Of a stretch of 64,000 nt of DNA, positions 34,854 to 43,788 are shown in pieces (the stretch's first letter is position 1; each line of letters starts with the position of its first letter). Made by a program: the position numbers and the translations under genes. Source of the stretch: DATAFF01 sp963744915. GTDB taxonomy: Bacteria; Pseudomonadota; Alphaproteobacteria; Rhizobiales; Aestuariivirgaceae. The notes below the pieces were generated by a model. The model made no database searches. It saw nothing but the letters and a program-made list of their open reading frames with translations, and had not been told where the DNA came from. The DNA is taken from contig CAVUUY010000021.1 in the NCBI GenBank assembly GCA_963744915.1, forward strand, positions 6,134 through 70,133, written 5' to 3'.

Positions 34854-35693
34854 TCAGGGCTCGGGGCGGCGTGCCACGACGCGCCAGCCCCCGACTGCCC
34901 CGGCGGCGAACAGCCCGGCCATCACCGCGTAAAAATCCTCCAGTCCGTCGGCGAGGTCGGCGCCAAGCATCGCCACCTTGGCGGGGCGGGCGTTGCGGAA
35001 GGCGCTGAGGCGGCTCGCCGTGAAGTCGCGCCACAGCGCTGTCTGGTTCTCGCTGTCGACGATGTCGAAGCCGGCCTCGGCGAGGTCGGCGGCATAGCGG
35101 TCGCGGTCCGGCAGATAGGGGCACATGACCTTGGTGGCGAGCGCCGCGGCCTCGGCGGCGGATGGCTGGCGCAAGCCGATGAAGTCCTCGATATAGATGA
35201 AGCCGCCCGCCGCGAGGCTTGCCGCGATGACCGAGAACAGCCGGCGGCGGTCGGGGATGTGCAGGAAGCAAAGAAAGGAAACGGCGTGATCGAAGGGTGC
35301 GCCCGCCGGCGGACCGTCGAGAATGTTGGCGCAGAGATGGCGCACCCGGCCGTCAAGCCCGGTGCGGGCGGTGAGCGTCGTCGCGAGCGCGTCGAGGTCG
35401 GGCTGGAGCTCGAGCGCGGTGACCGCGGCACCGGTCTTGGCGGCTATCCAGCGGGCCGGCCCGCCGACCCCCGAGCCGATCTCGACGACATTGTCGCCGG
35501 TGGCTATGCGGCAGTCGCGGATGGCCCGATCGACGGCCGTCGTGCCGCAATAATGCAGATGGTCAAAAGGTGCCAGATCATCCACCGTGAGCGGCTGGTC
35601 GGCGGCGAAACCGGCGGCCTCGAGCTCCTTGAGCAGCCGCTCGACGCGGTCATAGAGGCGCATCGATTTCATGGCGTTCGTGGACGTGTCCAT
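34854..35693 (-). CDS. SAM-dependent methyltransferase
   Basis: A 279-residue class I methyltransferase. The SAM motif I is VVEIGSGVGGPARWIA, motif II lies at VTALELQPDLDALA, and the later segments VRHLCANILDGPPAG and FDHAVSFLCFLHIPDRRRLF are typical of the methyltransferase 11/cyclopropane-type fold. It resembles small-molecule methyltransferases such as sarcosine/dimethylglycine or phosphoethanolamine types, but the substrate is not identifiable. The start at 35693 (MDTSTNAMKSM) is one of two possible; MLMEADERSRAM at 35726 is the other. Confidence 0.78.
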   Translation of the reverse strand: MDTSTNAMKSMRLYDRVERLLKELEAAGFAADQPLTVDDLAPFDHLHYCGTTAVDRAIRDCRIATGDNVVEIGSGVGGPARWIAAKTGAAVTALELQPDLDALATTLTARTGLDGRVRHLCANILDGPPAGAPFDHAVSFLCFLHIPDRRRLFSVIAASLAAGGFIYIEDFIGLRQPSAAEAAALATKVMCPYLPDRDRYAADLAEAGFDIVDSENQTALWRDFTASRLSAFRNARPAKVAMLGADLADGLEDFYAVMAGLFAAGAVGGWRVVARRPEP

Positions 35694-35779
35694 TGCTCGC
35701 GACCGCTCGTCCGCCTCCATAAGCATAGATTATCGCTGCAATTTGCAGTCGATGGTAGCGGAAAGCGACGCCAAGGACC

Positions 35780-35983
35780 ATGAACACCGCCAATGTCGAT
35801 CTTGCCCAGACGCTCGTCCCCCTGGCGCTGGCGGCGGTGGCGCTGGTGCTGCTGCTCGGCCTGTGGAACATGATGCGCGGCGGCAACCCGAGCCGGTCGC
35901 AGGCGCTGATGCGGTGGCGGGTCATGCTGCAGTTCATCGCCATCATCATCATCCTGGCGACGCTGTGGCTGATGGGCCGGTAG
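35780..35983 (+). CDS. twin-helix small protein (HIG1 domain)
   Basis: A 67-residue protein with two membrane helices (about residues 10-31 and 47-64) joined by RGGNPSRSQALMRWRVMLQ, the HIG1 signature of alphaproteobacteria. Mitochondrial relatives (Rcf1, HIGD1A) bind respiratory supercomplexes; a similar inner-membrane role is plausible here but unproven. AAGGACC precedes the ATG closely. It is divergent from the methyltransferase gene. Confidence 0.85.
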   Translation: MNTANVDLAQTLVPLALAAVALVLLLGLWNMMRGGNPSRSQALMRWRVMLQFIAIIIILATLWLMGR

Positions 35984-36063
35984 CCGGGAGATCTTGCGGC
36001 GGGCGCCGGCAGCTTCCATATCTCGCATGAACAGCGTCATTCGGGCGTCAAAGGATGGATGGA

Positions 36064-36450
36064 ATGAGCGAATTTTCCGCCGAGAGGGCCGTCATGCCGG
36101 GGACCATTGCCCGCAACGAGCGGATCGTGCGGCGTCGCTTCTGGGACAAGCTGGCGCGCACCTTCGCCTATCTGCCGTTTGCCGCCAATCTGCTGGCATC
36201 CTGGTATTGTGCCTTCGATTCCCGGACCCCGCTCAAGGTCAAGGGCATCCTCCTGGCCGCGCTCGCCTATTTCGTCATGCCCTTCGACATCGTTCCCGAT
36301 TTGATCCTGGGCCTTGGCTTCACCGACGACATGACGGTGCTCATCACCGCGGTGAGCCTCATCCAGAGCCATATCAAACCCGAGCATTACGACAAGGCGC
36401 AGGACACCATCGCGCGGCTCAGGGCTGGCACCTTCACGGCGCCGGATTGA
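36064..36450 (+). CDS. YkvA family (DUF1232) protein
   Basis: A 128-residue protein with the DUF1232 domain in the middle: VKGILLAALAYFVMPFDIVPDLILGLGFTDDMTVLITAVSLI. The PxDxxPD motif after a membrane helix is characteristic. A second short hydrophobic segment follows. The function is unknown. Two starts are in frame (36055 and 36064); the later one is preceded by GGATGGA. It precedes dapF by 50 bases on the same strand and may be the first gene of that operon. Confidence 0.82.
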   Translation: MSEFSAERAVMPGTIARNERIVRRRFWDKLARTFAYLPFAANLLASWYCAFDSRTPLKVKGILLAALAYFVMPFDIVPDLILGLGFTDDMTVLITAVSLIQSHIKPEHYDKAQDTIARLRAGTFTAPD

Positions 36451-36500
36451 GTGCCGCCGCACTGGCAATCCTTACGGTTTTGGCCCTATAAGCCTCGATC

Positions 36501-37395
36501 ATGACCGCACTTTCCGGCACGCCGTTCTGGAAGATGAACGGGCTCGGCAATGATTTCGTGGTGCTCGACGCCCGCGGCGGCCCGCTGCCGCTGACGCGCG
36601 ACGCCGTGCGTCGCATCGCCGATCGCCAAGCCGGCATCGGCTGCGACCAGCTGATCGCCATGGTGCCCTCGGATGCCGCCGACATCCGCATGCGGATCTG
36701 GAACCGCGACGGCGACGAGGTGGAAAGCTGCGGCAATGCTTCGCGATGCGTTGCCGACCTCATCCTTGGCGAGACCGGCGCAGCATCGATGACGATCGAG
36801 ACGCTGGGGGGCCTGCTGCGCTGCAGCCGCGACGGCGTCGCAATGATCACCGTCGACATGGGGCGCCCACGGTTCCGCTGGGACGAGATTCCGCTGTCCG
36901 AGCCGTTCCACGACACCCGCGCGATCGAGCTCCAGGTCGGGCCGCAGGACCGCCCGGTGCTGCATTCGCCCTCGGTGGTCAATGTCGGTAACCCGCACTG
37001 CATCTTCTGGGTCGACGATCTCGACGCCGTCGATGTCGCGGCGGTCGGACCGATGCTCGAGCATCATCCTCTGTTTCCCGAACGGGCCAATATCTCGCTC
37101 GCCCGCATCATTGCTCCCGACCACATCGCGCTCGCCGTGTGGGAGCGCGGTGCCGGCGTGAACTCGGGCCTGCGGCACCGCCGCCTGTGCCGCCGCGGTA
37201 TCGGCGGCGCGCAAGCGGCTGACCGGGCGCAAGGTGACGGTGACGCTGCCGGGCGGCGATCTGTCGATCACCTGGCGCGAGGCCGACGACCACATCCTGA
37301 TGCGCGGGCCAGTTGCTTATGAAGGCCGCGGGGTGGTGCCGGATTTCACCGCCGGGACGGCCGCCGCCGCGCCGGGCGCCGGGACCGGGCAATGA
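36501..37395 (+). CDS. dapF: diaminopimelate epimerase, with one frameshift
   Basis: Once one base is removed this is a 297-residue DapF, which converts LL- to meso-diaminopimelate for lysine and peptidoglycan synthesis. It has MNGLGNDFVVLDARGG at the N-terminus, the first active cysteine in ESCGNASRCVA and the second in RACGTAACAA. The frame breaks at 37160-37165, where GAACTC stands for GACTC; the corrected reading GVTRACGTAACAAAVSAARKRLTG is textbook DapF, and continues to MRGPVAYEG and a TGA at 37393-37395. That stop overlaps the mtaB start (ATGA). The break therefore looks like a sequencing error. Confidence 0.9.
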
Positions 37396-38645
37396 CCGGC
37401 TTCGAGGTGGTGAATTTCGGCTGTCGGCTCAATGCCTACGAGGCCGAGACGATCAAGGCCATGGGTGAGGCCGAGGGGCTCGCCAACACGCTGGTGTTCA
37501 ACACCTGTGCGGTGACGGCCGAGGCCCAGCGGCAGGCGCGCCAGGCCATCCGCCGGGCGCGGCGCGCGCATCCGACGGCAAGAATCATCGTGACCGGCTG
37601 CGCGGCCCAGATCGACCCGCAGTCCTTCGCCAGGCTGGAGGCGGTCGACCTGGTGATCGGCAATGCCGAGAAATCGTCGGCTGCGACGTGGCGGAAGCTG
37701 AAGCGCGGGCTGCTCGATGAGGAAAAAATTCTCGTCAACGACATCATGTCGGTCAAGGAGACGGCGCTGCATCTGATCGATGGATTCGGCGAGCGGGCGC
37801 GGGCCTTCGTGCAGATCCAGAATGGCTGCGATCACCGCTGCACCTTCTGCATCATCCCCTTTGGCCGCGGGCCGTCGCGCTCCGTCGCGGCCGGCCTGAT
37901 CGTCGAACAGATCCGGCGCCTCGTCGAAAACGGTGTCGGGGAGGTGGTGCTCACCGGCGTCGACGTGACGTCATGGGGTGCCGATCTGCCTGGCCGGCCG
38001 CGGCTCGGCGACCTCGTCAGGCGGATTCTCAAGCTGGTGCCGGAACTTCCCCGGCTCAGGCTGTCGTCGCTCGACTCGATCGAGGTCGATCACAGCCTCA
38101 AGACGGCCATTGCCGAGGAGCCGCGGCTCATGCCGCATCTCCATTTGTCGCTGCAGGCCGGCGACGACCTGATCCTCAAGCGGATGAAGCGGCGGCACCG
38201 CCGTGCCGATGCGATCGCGTTCTGTGCGACGCTCAGGCAGCTGCGCCCCGATATTGCCTTCGGCGCCGATCTCATCGCCGGCTTTCCGACCGAGAGCGAC
38301 GATCATTTCGAGAATTCCATGAAGCTCGTCGCCGAGTGCGGGCTGAGCTTCCTCCATGTCTTTCCCTATTCGGCGCGGCCGGGCACGCCGGCGGCGCGGA
38401 TGCCGCAGGTGCCGCAACCCTTGATCCGGGAACGGGCGGCACGCCTTCGGGCGGCCGGGGAGGAGGCATTGCACGGCTTTCTTGCCGGCGAGATCGGTCG
38501 CCGCCGCGCGGTGCTGGTCGAGAGCCCGGGCTTCGGGCGCACCGAGCATGCCGTCGGAGTGCGGCTCGCCGACCATGCGCTGCTCCCCGGTCGCGTCATT
38601 GACAGTGTCATCACCGGTCGCAGCGGAGCCGAGCTTCAGGCATGA
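37392..38645 (+). CDS. mtaB: tRNA t6A37 methylthiotransferase MtaB
   Basis: A 417-residue radical-SAM methylthiotransferase that converts t6A37 to ms2t6A in tRNAs. The N-terminal MTTase domain has VVNFGCRLNAYE, FNTCAVTAEA and VTGCAAQ, holding the three cysteines of one iron-sulfur cluster; the radical-SAM motif is CDHRCTFCIIP. The TRAM-like C-terminus ends GRSGAELQA. The order dapF-mtaB-ftsY with ATGA overlaps on both sides is the usual alphaproteobacterial arrangement. Confidence 0.92.
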   Translation: MTGFEVVNFGCRLNAYEAETIKAMGEAEGLANTLVFNTCAVTAEAQRQARQAIRRARRAHPTARIIVTGCAAQIDPQSFARLEAVDLVIGNAEKSSAATWRKLKRGLLDEEKILVNDIMSVKETALHLIDGFGERARAFVQIQNGCDHRCTFCIIPFGRGPSRSVAAGLIVEQIRRLVENGVGEVVLTGVDVTSWGADLPGRPRLGDLVRRILKLVPELPRLRLSSLDSIEVDHSLKTAIAEEPRLMPHLHLSLQAGDDLILKRMKRRHRRADAIAFCATLRQLRPDIAFGADLIAGFPTESDDHFENSMKLVAECGLSFLHVFPYSARPGTPAARMPQVPQPLIRERAARLRAAGEEALHGFLAGEIGRRRAVLVESPGFGRTEHAVGVRLADHALLPGRVIDSVITGRSGAELQA

Positions 38646-39772
38646 CCGGCGGCGGCACCGGTCAGGGCGGGTTCTTCCGCCGGCTGTTCGTCCGACTGAC
38701 CGCAGATGCCGGCCAGCCGGCGCCGGAGCTTGCCCCCGAGGCGGCCCCGCCGGTTGCGCCGGAACCACCGAAGCCGATTCCGGCGGAACCACCGAAGCCG
38801 ATTGCCCCGGAACCGCCGAGGCCCGAGCCGGTCTCCCCGCCGCCGCAGCAGGGCTGGTTCGACCGGCTGTCGAGCGGGCTCACCAAATCGTCGCGCCAGC
38901 TCGGCACCAGCCTGACCGAGATCTTCACCCATCGAAGGCTCGACCAGGCGACGCTCGACGAGCTCGAGGAGGTGCTGATCCAGGCCGATCTCGGCCCCGA
39001 TCTGGCGGCGCGGATCGCCGTGGCGATCGGGCAGGGGCGGTTCCAGAAGGAGATCGCGCCCGACGAGGTGCGGCGGGTGCTGGCGGCAGAGGTCGCCAAG
39101 GTATTGAAACCGGTGGCGATTCCGCTGCGGTTCGGGAGCGAGCGCCCCTATGTGGTCCTGATCGTCGGGGTGAACGGCTCGGGCAAGACCACCACCATCG
39201 GCAAGCTCGGGGCGATCGCCGTGCGCGAAGGCTTCAAGGTGATGCTGGCGGCCGGCGATACGTTCCGCGCCGCGGCGATCGAGCAGCTTCAGATCTGGGG
39301 CGATCGCATCGGGGCGCGGGTGATCGCGCGCCCGACCGGCTCCGACGCGGCGGGGCTCGCCTTCGACGCGCTGAAGGAGGCGCAGGCGGAGGGCAGCGAC
39401 ATTTTGTTCATCGACACGGCGGGGCGGTTGCAAAATAAGCGCGACCTGATGGCCGAGCTTGAGAAAATCGTCAGGGTGATCCGCAAGAACGATAATACGG
39501 CACCCCATGCGGTGCTGCTGGTGCTCGACGCGACGACCGGACAGAATGCCTTGGTGCAGACCGAAGTGTTCGCGAAATCGGCGGGCGTTACCGGGCTCGT
39601 CATGACCAAGCTCGACGGCACCGCCAAGGGCGGCATCCTTGCGGCGATCGCCGAGCGGTTTCGGCTGCCCGTCCATGCGATCGGCATCGGTGAAGCCGTG
39701 GATGACCTGCAACCTTTTGATGCCGAAGCCTTTTCGAGCGCCATTGCCGGCCTGCCGAGAGGTCCTGGATGA
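38642..39772 (+). CDS. ftsY: signal recognition particle receptor FtsY
   Basis: A 376-residue GTPase that docks SRP-ribosome complexes at the membrane. A short proline-rich acidic stretch (residues about 20-70, repeated EPPKPI units) replaces the long A domain of E. coli. The NG domain follows: P-loop VGVNGSGKTTTIGKLG, DTFRAAA, DTAGRLQNK, TKLDGTAKGG and the closing DLQPFDAEAF. The start overlaps mtaB by four bases and the stop overlaps the next gene by four bases. Confidence 0.93.
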   Translation: MTGGGTGQGGFFRRLFVRLTADAGQPAPELAPEAAPPVAPEPPKPIPAEPPKPIAPEPPRPEPVSPPPQQGWFDRLSSGLTKSSRQLGTSLTEIFTHRRLDQATLDELEEVLIQADLGPDLAARIAVAIGQGRFQKEIAPDEVRRVLAAEVAKVLKPVAIPLRFGSERPYVVLIVGVNGSGKTTTIGKLGAIAVREGFKVMLAAGDTFRAAAIEQLQIWGDRIGARVIARPTGSDAAGLAFDALKEAQAEGSDILFIDTAGRLQNKRDLMAELEKIVRVIRKNDNTAPHAVLLVLDATTGQNALVQTEVFAKSAGVTGLVMTKLDGTAKGGILAAIAERFRLPVHAIGIGEAVDDLQPFDAEAFSSAIAGLPRGPG

Positions 39773-40374
39773 GCGCTGAGGCCGATACCGTCAAGCTCGG
39801 CCCTGCCGTCAAGATGGCCATCGAGATCGGGCCATTGGTGGCGTTTTTCCTGGCCAATGCCAGGGCCGGCATCTTCGCCGGCACCGCGGTCTATATGGCG
39901 GCGGCGGCGCTGGCGCTCGCCGCCAATTGGTGGCTGACCCGGCGGGTCGCGCTCCTGCCGATCGTCACTTTGGGCTTCGTCCTGGTGTTCGGGCTGCTCA
40001 CGCTGGCGCTGCAGGACGACGTGTTCATCAAGATGAAGGTGACGATCATCAACCTTCTCTTCGGGCTGACGCTGCTTGGCGGGCTGTGGTTCGACCGGCC
40101 ACTGCTCAAGATGGCGCTCGGCGGCTCGATCGCGCTCGACGACGACGGCTGGCGCAAGCTGTCGTTGCGCTGGGGCTTGTTTTTCCTCGGTCTGGCCGCC
40201 CTCAACGAGATCGTCTGGCGGAACGTCGCGACCGATATATGGGTCGATTTCAAGGTCTTCGGGCTCTTGCCCCTGACGCTCGGCTTTGCGCTGCTGCAGG
40301 CGCCGCTGATGCAGCGCCACATGCCACCCGAGGCCGAGCAGAAGATCGGCGACGGCGACCATTCCGGCGAGTGA
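39769..40374 (+). CDS. yciB: septation protein A (YciB/IspZ family)
   Basis: A 201-residue inner-membrane protein with about five helices. The family signatures GPLVAFFLANARAGIFAGTAVYMAA and FIKMKVTIINLLFGLTLLGGLWFDRPLLK are clear, and LNEIVWR and WVDFKVFGLLPLT follow. YciB proteins influence cell envelope synthesis at the division site. It is coupled to ftsY by an ATGA overlap and ends the dapF operon. Confidence 0.9.
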   Translation: MSAEADTVKLGPAVKMAIEIGPLVAFFLANARAGIFAGTAVYMAAAALALAANWWLTRRVALLPIVTLGFVLVFGLLTLALQDDVFIKMKVTIINLLFGLTLLGGLWFDRPLLKMALGGSIALDDDGWRKLSLRWGLFFLGLAALNEIVWRNVATDIWVDFKVFGLLPLTLGFALLQAPLMQRHMPPEAEQKIGDGDHSGE

Positions 40375-40485
40375 TTGCGGCAACGAGCCGTGATATGATC
40401 GGCAAGACTTCCTACAGCCCTTGCAATCACTGGTGGTGACCCCTACCTGTCATCACCTCGAGACGTTCCTTTTGGGGTGGGGTCA

Positions 40486-41010
40486 ATGACGGATACCGAT
40501 GGCGGGGGCCAACCCGATTCCCTGATGCAGCTCCTCAAGCGGGCCAACCAGCACGTCGCCAGCGTGTTCACCGAGGCCACGGCGCGCAGCGGATTGACCA
40601 TGCGTCAATTCACGGTTCTGCGGGCTGTCGAGGAGAATGACGGAATCAGCCAGACGAATCTGGCGGTGCTCACCAGCATCGATCGCTCGACCCTGGCGGA
40701 GCTGGTGGCGCGGCTGATCGATCAGGGTTACCTGCAGAGGCGGCGGACCAAGGATGACGGGCGCACCAATGCGCTCCGGCTGTCGCCGGCCGGGCGGCGG
40801 GCTCTCAAAGCCGCGGAGCCGGGCGCCCGCGAGGTCGACCAGCAACTGATGGCGGCGGTGCCCATGCGGTATCGCCGCGCGCTCCTCGAGGGCCTGAAGG
40901 CGCTGGCGGGGCATGCTGGCGGGCGCTCCGAAGCGGTGTCGGAAATCACCGCTGCCGCGCCGCGGCTTCGATCTGAGGCAAGACCACGGACGCGAGCAGC
41001 TCGGGGCTGA
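40486..41010 (+). CDS. MarR family transcriptional regulator
   Basis: A 174-residue winged-helix regulator. The MarR core is LTMRQFTVLRAVEENDGISQTNLAVLTSIDRSTLAELVARLIDQGYLQRRRTKDDGRTNALRLSPAGRRAL, with the recognition helix near residues 60-75 and the wing KDDGRTN. Only the C-terminal 25 residues (AAAPRLRSEARP) are atypical. It has no obvious target among the neighbours. Its 3' end overlaps the 3' end of the convergent ccmG gene by about 65 bases. Confidence 0.82.
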   Translation: MTDTDGGGQPDSLMQLLKRANQHVASVFTEATARSGLTMRQFTVLRAVEENDGISQTNLAVLTSIDRSTLAELVARLIDQGYLQRRRTKDDGRTNALRLSPAGRRALKAAEPGAREVDQQLMAAVPMRYRRALLEGLKALAGHAGGRSEAVSEITAAAPRLRSEARPRTRAARG

Positions 41011-41506
41011 TCGGGCCGATCTGCTTGAAGCGGACGACCCCCGAGTTGTCGACGACGAAGCTCTCGGGCACGCCATAGACGCCCCAATCTACGGCCGTGC
41101 GGCCGCTCGCATCGGCACCGACTGCCGAATAGGGATTGCCCAGGCTGCCGAGAAAGCGGCGGGCGTTCTCGGGATCATCCTTGTAGTTGATGCCGACGAG
41201 GCGCACGCCGGTGCCGGACAGTGCGAGAAGCTGCGGATGTTCGTCGCGGCAGGGGGCGCACCACGAGGCGAAGACGTTGACCACGGTGACGCCGTTGCCC
41301 TTGAGGTCAGCAAGGGAGAGGCCCGGCACCGGCTTGCCATCGGAGCCTTTGAGCTCGGCGATGGGCGGCAGCACGAAGGCCGGCGCCGGCTTGCCGATCA
41401 GCGCCGAGGGAACGGTGGCAGGCGGCCGGCCATAAAGGCCGATCAGGAACAGCGCCGCGAGCGCGCCGAACAGCACCACCGGCAGAAAGCGCCAGGCCCG
41501 GCTCAT
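40946..41506 (-). CDS. ccmG: cytochrome c maturation thioredoxin CcmG (DsbE)
   Basis: A 186-residue membrane-anchored thiol-disulfide protein facing the periplasm. The anchor is FLPVVLFGALAALFLIGLY and the thioredoxin fold has the active site ASWCAPCRDEHP and the cis-proline region YGVPESFVVD. It keeps apocytochrome c cysteines reduced for haem ligation. Its ATG overlaps the TGA of ccmD. It is the last gene of the ccmA-B-C-D-G operon. Confidence 0.92.
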   Translation of the reverse strand: MSRAWRFLPVVLFGALAALFLIGLYGRPPATVPSALIGKPAPAFVLPPIAELKGSDGKPVPGLSLADLKGNGVTVVNVFASWCAPCRDEHPQLLALSGTGVRLVGINYKDDPENARRFLGSLGNPYSAVGADASGRTAVDWGVYGVPESFVVDNSGVVRFKQIGPISPELLASVVLPQIEAAARQR

Positions 41507-41679
41507 GGCGCGCCCGCGGCAACGCGGCGGCGCGGCGCGCCTTCGGCTTCGAGGCTGGCGAGACGCCGGCTGAGGTCGCGGTCGCGGTGCCTGAGCCAGA
41601 GGGTGAGGGCGCTGAGGACGACCAGCGACAGGCCATAGGCGGCGGCGACAAAGCCGAGATGCGGCGCGGCAAGGTCCAT
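41503..41679 (-). CDS. ccmD: haem exporter protein CcmD
   Basis: A 58-residue protein with one membrane helix: MDLAAPHLGFVAAAYGLSLVVLSALTLW, then a basic cytoplasmic tail. CcmD releases haem-loaded CcmE from the CcmABC complex. The ATG at 41679 gives the usual MDL start; a GTG at 41694 that overlaps the ccmC stop is an alternative. The gene order around it (ccmC before, ccmG after) confirms the identity. Confidence 0.85.
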   Translation of the reverse strand: MDLAAPHLGFVAAAYGLSLVVLSALTLWLRHRDRDLSRRLASLEAEGAPRRRVAAGAP

Positions 41680-41690
41680 GGGCTTGACCG

Positions 41691-42413
41691 TCACACCGCG
41701 TCGGCGCGGGCAAGCTCCATCTGGCGCAGGCGGCGCGCCATGATCTCGGCCCGGATGGCGGTGAGATGGAGCGTGATGAAGAGCGCGAGATAGGCCGCGC
41801 CCATGACCAGCAGCGGCGTCAGAATGGCCGGGTGAAGGCTCGGGCCGCCGATGCGGAACACGCTTGCCGGCTGGTGCAGGGTGTTCCACCAGTCGACCGA
41901 GAACTTGACGATCGGCAGGTTGATGGCGCCGACCAGCGCGACAATGGCGGCAACCCGGGCGGCCCGGGTCGGATCGTCGATCGCGTGCCAGATGGCGATG
42001 TAGCCGAGATAGAGCAGGAACAGCACGAACATGGAGGTGAGGCGCGCGTCCCACACCCACCAGGTGCCCCACATCGGCTCGCCCCACAGCGAGCCGGTGG
42101 CCAGCGCCAAAAAGGTGAAGCAGGCACCGATCGGTGCCGCCGCCTTGGCGGCGAGGTCGGCGAGGGGATGGCGGAAGATGATGGCGACGGCGCTCGCCAC
42201 CGCCATGGCGAGATAGGCGAGCAGCGACATCCACGCGGCCGGGACATGGACGAACATGATCCTGACCGTCTCGCCCTGCTGGTAATCCTGCGGCGCGACG
42301 GCGAGGCTCAGATAGAGGCCGATGGCCAGCAGGCTGGCGGTGAGCGACCAGGCCCAGGGCTCGATCAGGGCGAACAGGCCGAGGAAGCGGCGCGGATTGG
42401 CAAATTGCTGCAT
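41691..42413 (-). CDS. ccmC: haem ABC transporter permease CcmC
   Basis: A 240-residue six-helix membrane protein. The tryptophan-rich haem-handling loop is visible as GEPMWGTWWVWDARLTS, with flanking periplasmic histidines in VHVPAAW and the HQP segment of WWNTLHQPAS. CcmC loads haem onto CcmE. It is somewhat shorter than the E. coli protein by a few residues only. It is 36 bases after ccmB and overlaps or abuts ccmD. Confidence 0.93.
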   Translation of the reverse strand: MQQFANPRRFLGLFALIEPWAWSLTASLLAIGLYLSLAVAPQDYQQGETVRIMFVHVPAAWMSLLAYLAMAVASAVAIIFRHPLADLAAKAAAPIGACFTFLALATGSLWGEPMWGTWWVWDARLTSMFVLFLLYLGYIAIWHAIDDPTRAARVAAIVALVGAINLPIVKFSVDWWNTLHQPASVFRIGGPSLHPAILTPLLVMGAAYLALFITLHLTAIRAEIMARRLRQMELARADAV

Positions 42414-42449
42414 GGCGTGATCTAGCCGGTCTCCGGTGGCTTGTGCAAC

Positions 42450-43118
42450 TCAGCGCAGATGCGCCCGCAATGCCGCGGCGCCCGCCACCGGCGCGACCAC
42501 CAGGGCGAGCAGCACCAGCGCCAGCAGCATGATGAGCGCGCTTTGACGGCTGCCGGCCATCAGCTCGGCCCCCGACGAGGCGGCGACGCCAAAGATCAGC
42601 GCCGGCACGTAGAGCGGCAGCGTCAGGATCGACAGCAGCAGCCCGCCGCGCTTGAGGCCCACCGTCACTGCCGCGACCAGGCTCGCCAGCAGCGACAGGG
42701 CGAGCGAGGCCAGCAGCATGGCCACAGCGAGCGGCAGGATCAGGTTCGGATCGAGGTTGAGCAGCAGCCCGAGAAACGGCGCGGCAAGTGCCATCGGCAG
42801 CGCCGTCGCCAGCCAATGCGCCGCCGCCTTGGCAAGGACGATGAGCTCGAGCGGCACCGGCCCGAGAACCATGATCTCGAGCGAGCCGTCATCATGGTCG
42901 GGTTCGAAAATCCGGTCGGCCGACAGCAGCACCGACAACAGCAGCGCGATCCACAAGGTGCCGGCGGCAATGCTCTGAAGCAGCGCGACATCGGGGCCGA
43001 TGCCGAGCGGTATCAGCACCAGCACGGTCAGGAAGAAGCCGAGCGCCGTGCCGGCGCCGCCGCCCTGGCGCATGGCGAGCCTGAGGTCGCGCGCGATCAC
43101 CGCCTTGAGGGCCGTCAT
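42450..43118 (-). CDS. ccmB: haem exporter protein CcmB
   Basis: A 222-residue membrane protein with six helices, partner of the CcmA ATPase. Characteristic segments are FFLTVLVLIPLGIGPD, the charged loop SADRIFEPDHDDGSLEIMVLGPVPLELIVLAKAAAHWL, and FGVAASSG near the end. It overlaps the end of ccmA by four bases. Confidence 0.92.
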   Translation of the reverse strand: MTALKAVIARDLRLAMRQGGGAGTALGFFLTVLVLIPLGIGPDVALLQSIAAGTLWIALLLSVLLSADRIFEPDHDDGSLEIMVLGPVPLELIVLAKAAAHWLATALPMALAAPFLGLLLNLDPNLILPLAVAMLLASLALSLLASLVAAVTVGLKRGGLLLSILTLPLYVPALIFGVAASSGAELMAGSRQSALIMLLALVLLALVVAPVAGAAALRAHLR

Positions 43119-43732
43119 TGCGCGATCGCCAGCTGCGGGGCCTCGCCGCCCAGCATGACATCGATGCCGTCGATGCCGAGCCCGCTATGGGTGGCGGCGA
43201 CGACGATGCCGCCGCCGCCAAGATGGGCCGCCAGCAACCCCGCGAGCCGGGTGCGCGATTGGGCATCGAGGCCGACGGTCGGCTCGTCGAGCAGCCACAG
43301 CGGGCGGTGGACGAGCGCCAGGCGCGACAGTGCAAGGCGCCGCCGCTGGCCGGCCGACAGCACCGCCGCCTGAAAATTGGCAAGCGGCGACAGGCCGAAG
43401 CTCTCGAGCGCATGATCGAGATTGCCGGCACCGAGAAAGTCGCCCCAGAAGCGCAAATTCTCGGCGACCGTCAGATGGAGCTTGGCGGCGTCACGGTCGG
43501 CTATGAAATGGCATTGCTGCGACAGCGCCAGCGCGTCGTTGCCGCCACGCAGTGCTATTTGGCCGGCATCCGGTTCGGCGATGCCGGCGATCAGGCGCAG
43601 CAGCGTGGTCTTGCCCACGCCGTTGCGTCCGCGCAGCAAGGTGAGGCTGCCGGCGGCGGCGCAAAGCGAGAGGCCTTCGAGGACCTGGCGACCGCCGCGG
43701 CTGCAGGCAAGATCGGTGACGACGAGTTCCAT
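43115..43732 (-). CDS. ccmA: haem exporter ATP-binding protein CcmA
   Basis: A 205-residue ABC ATPase driving release of haem-CcmE. Walker A is RGRNGVGKTTLLR, the signature is LSAGQRRRLALSRL, Walker B is LWLLDEPTVGLD and the switch histidine is in AATHSG. The start MELVVTDLACSRG fits the family; the frame is open upstream without coding character. It is the first gene of the ccm operon here and lies 56 bases after the DUF1223 gene on the same strand. Confidence 0.92.
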   Translation of the reverse strand: MELVVTDLACSRGGRQVLEGLSLCAAAGSLTLLRGRNGVGKTTLLRLIAGIAEPDAGQIALRGGNDALALSQQCHFIADRDAAKLHLTVAENLRFWGDFLGAGNLDHALESFGLSPLANFQAAVLSAGQRRRLALSRLALVHRPLWLLDEPTVGLDAQSRTRLAGLLAAHLGGGGIVVAATHSGLGIDGIDVMLGGEAPQLAIAQ

Positions 43733-43788
43733 CCCGGGATGGCTGTACAGGATCGGACGGTGGGTGAGTAGTGCTGCGTGCTGCTCTG

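Noticed and set aside
41503..42816. 437-residue minus-strand frame covering ccmC and ccmB
   Set aside because: Only its last 58 residues are real (CcmD); the rest is an out-of-frame shadow of ccmC and ccmB.
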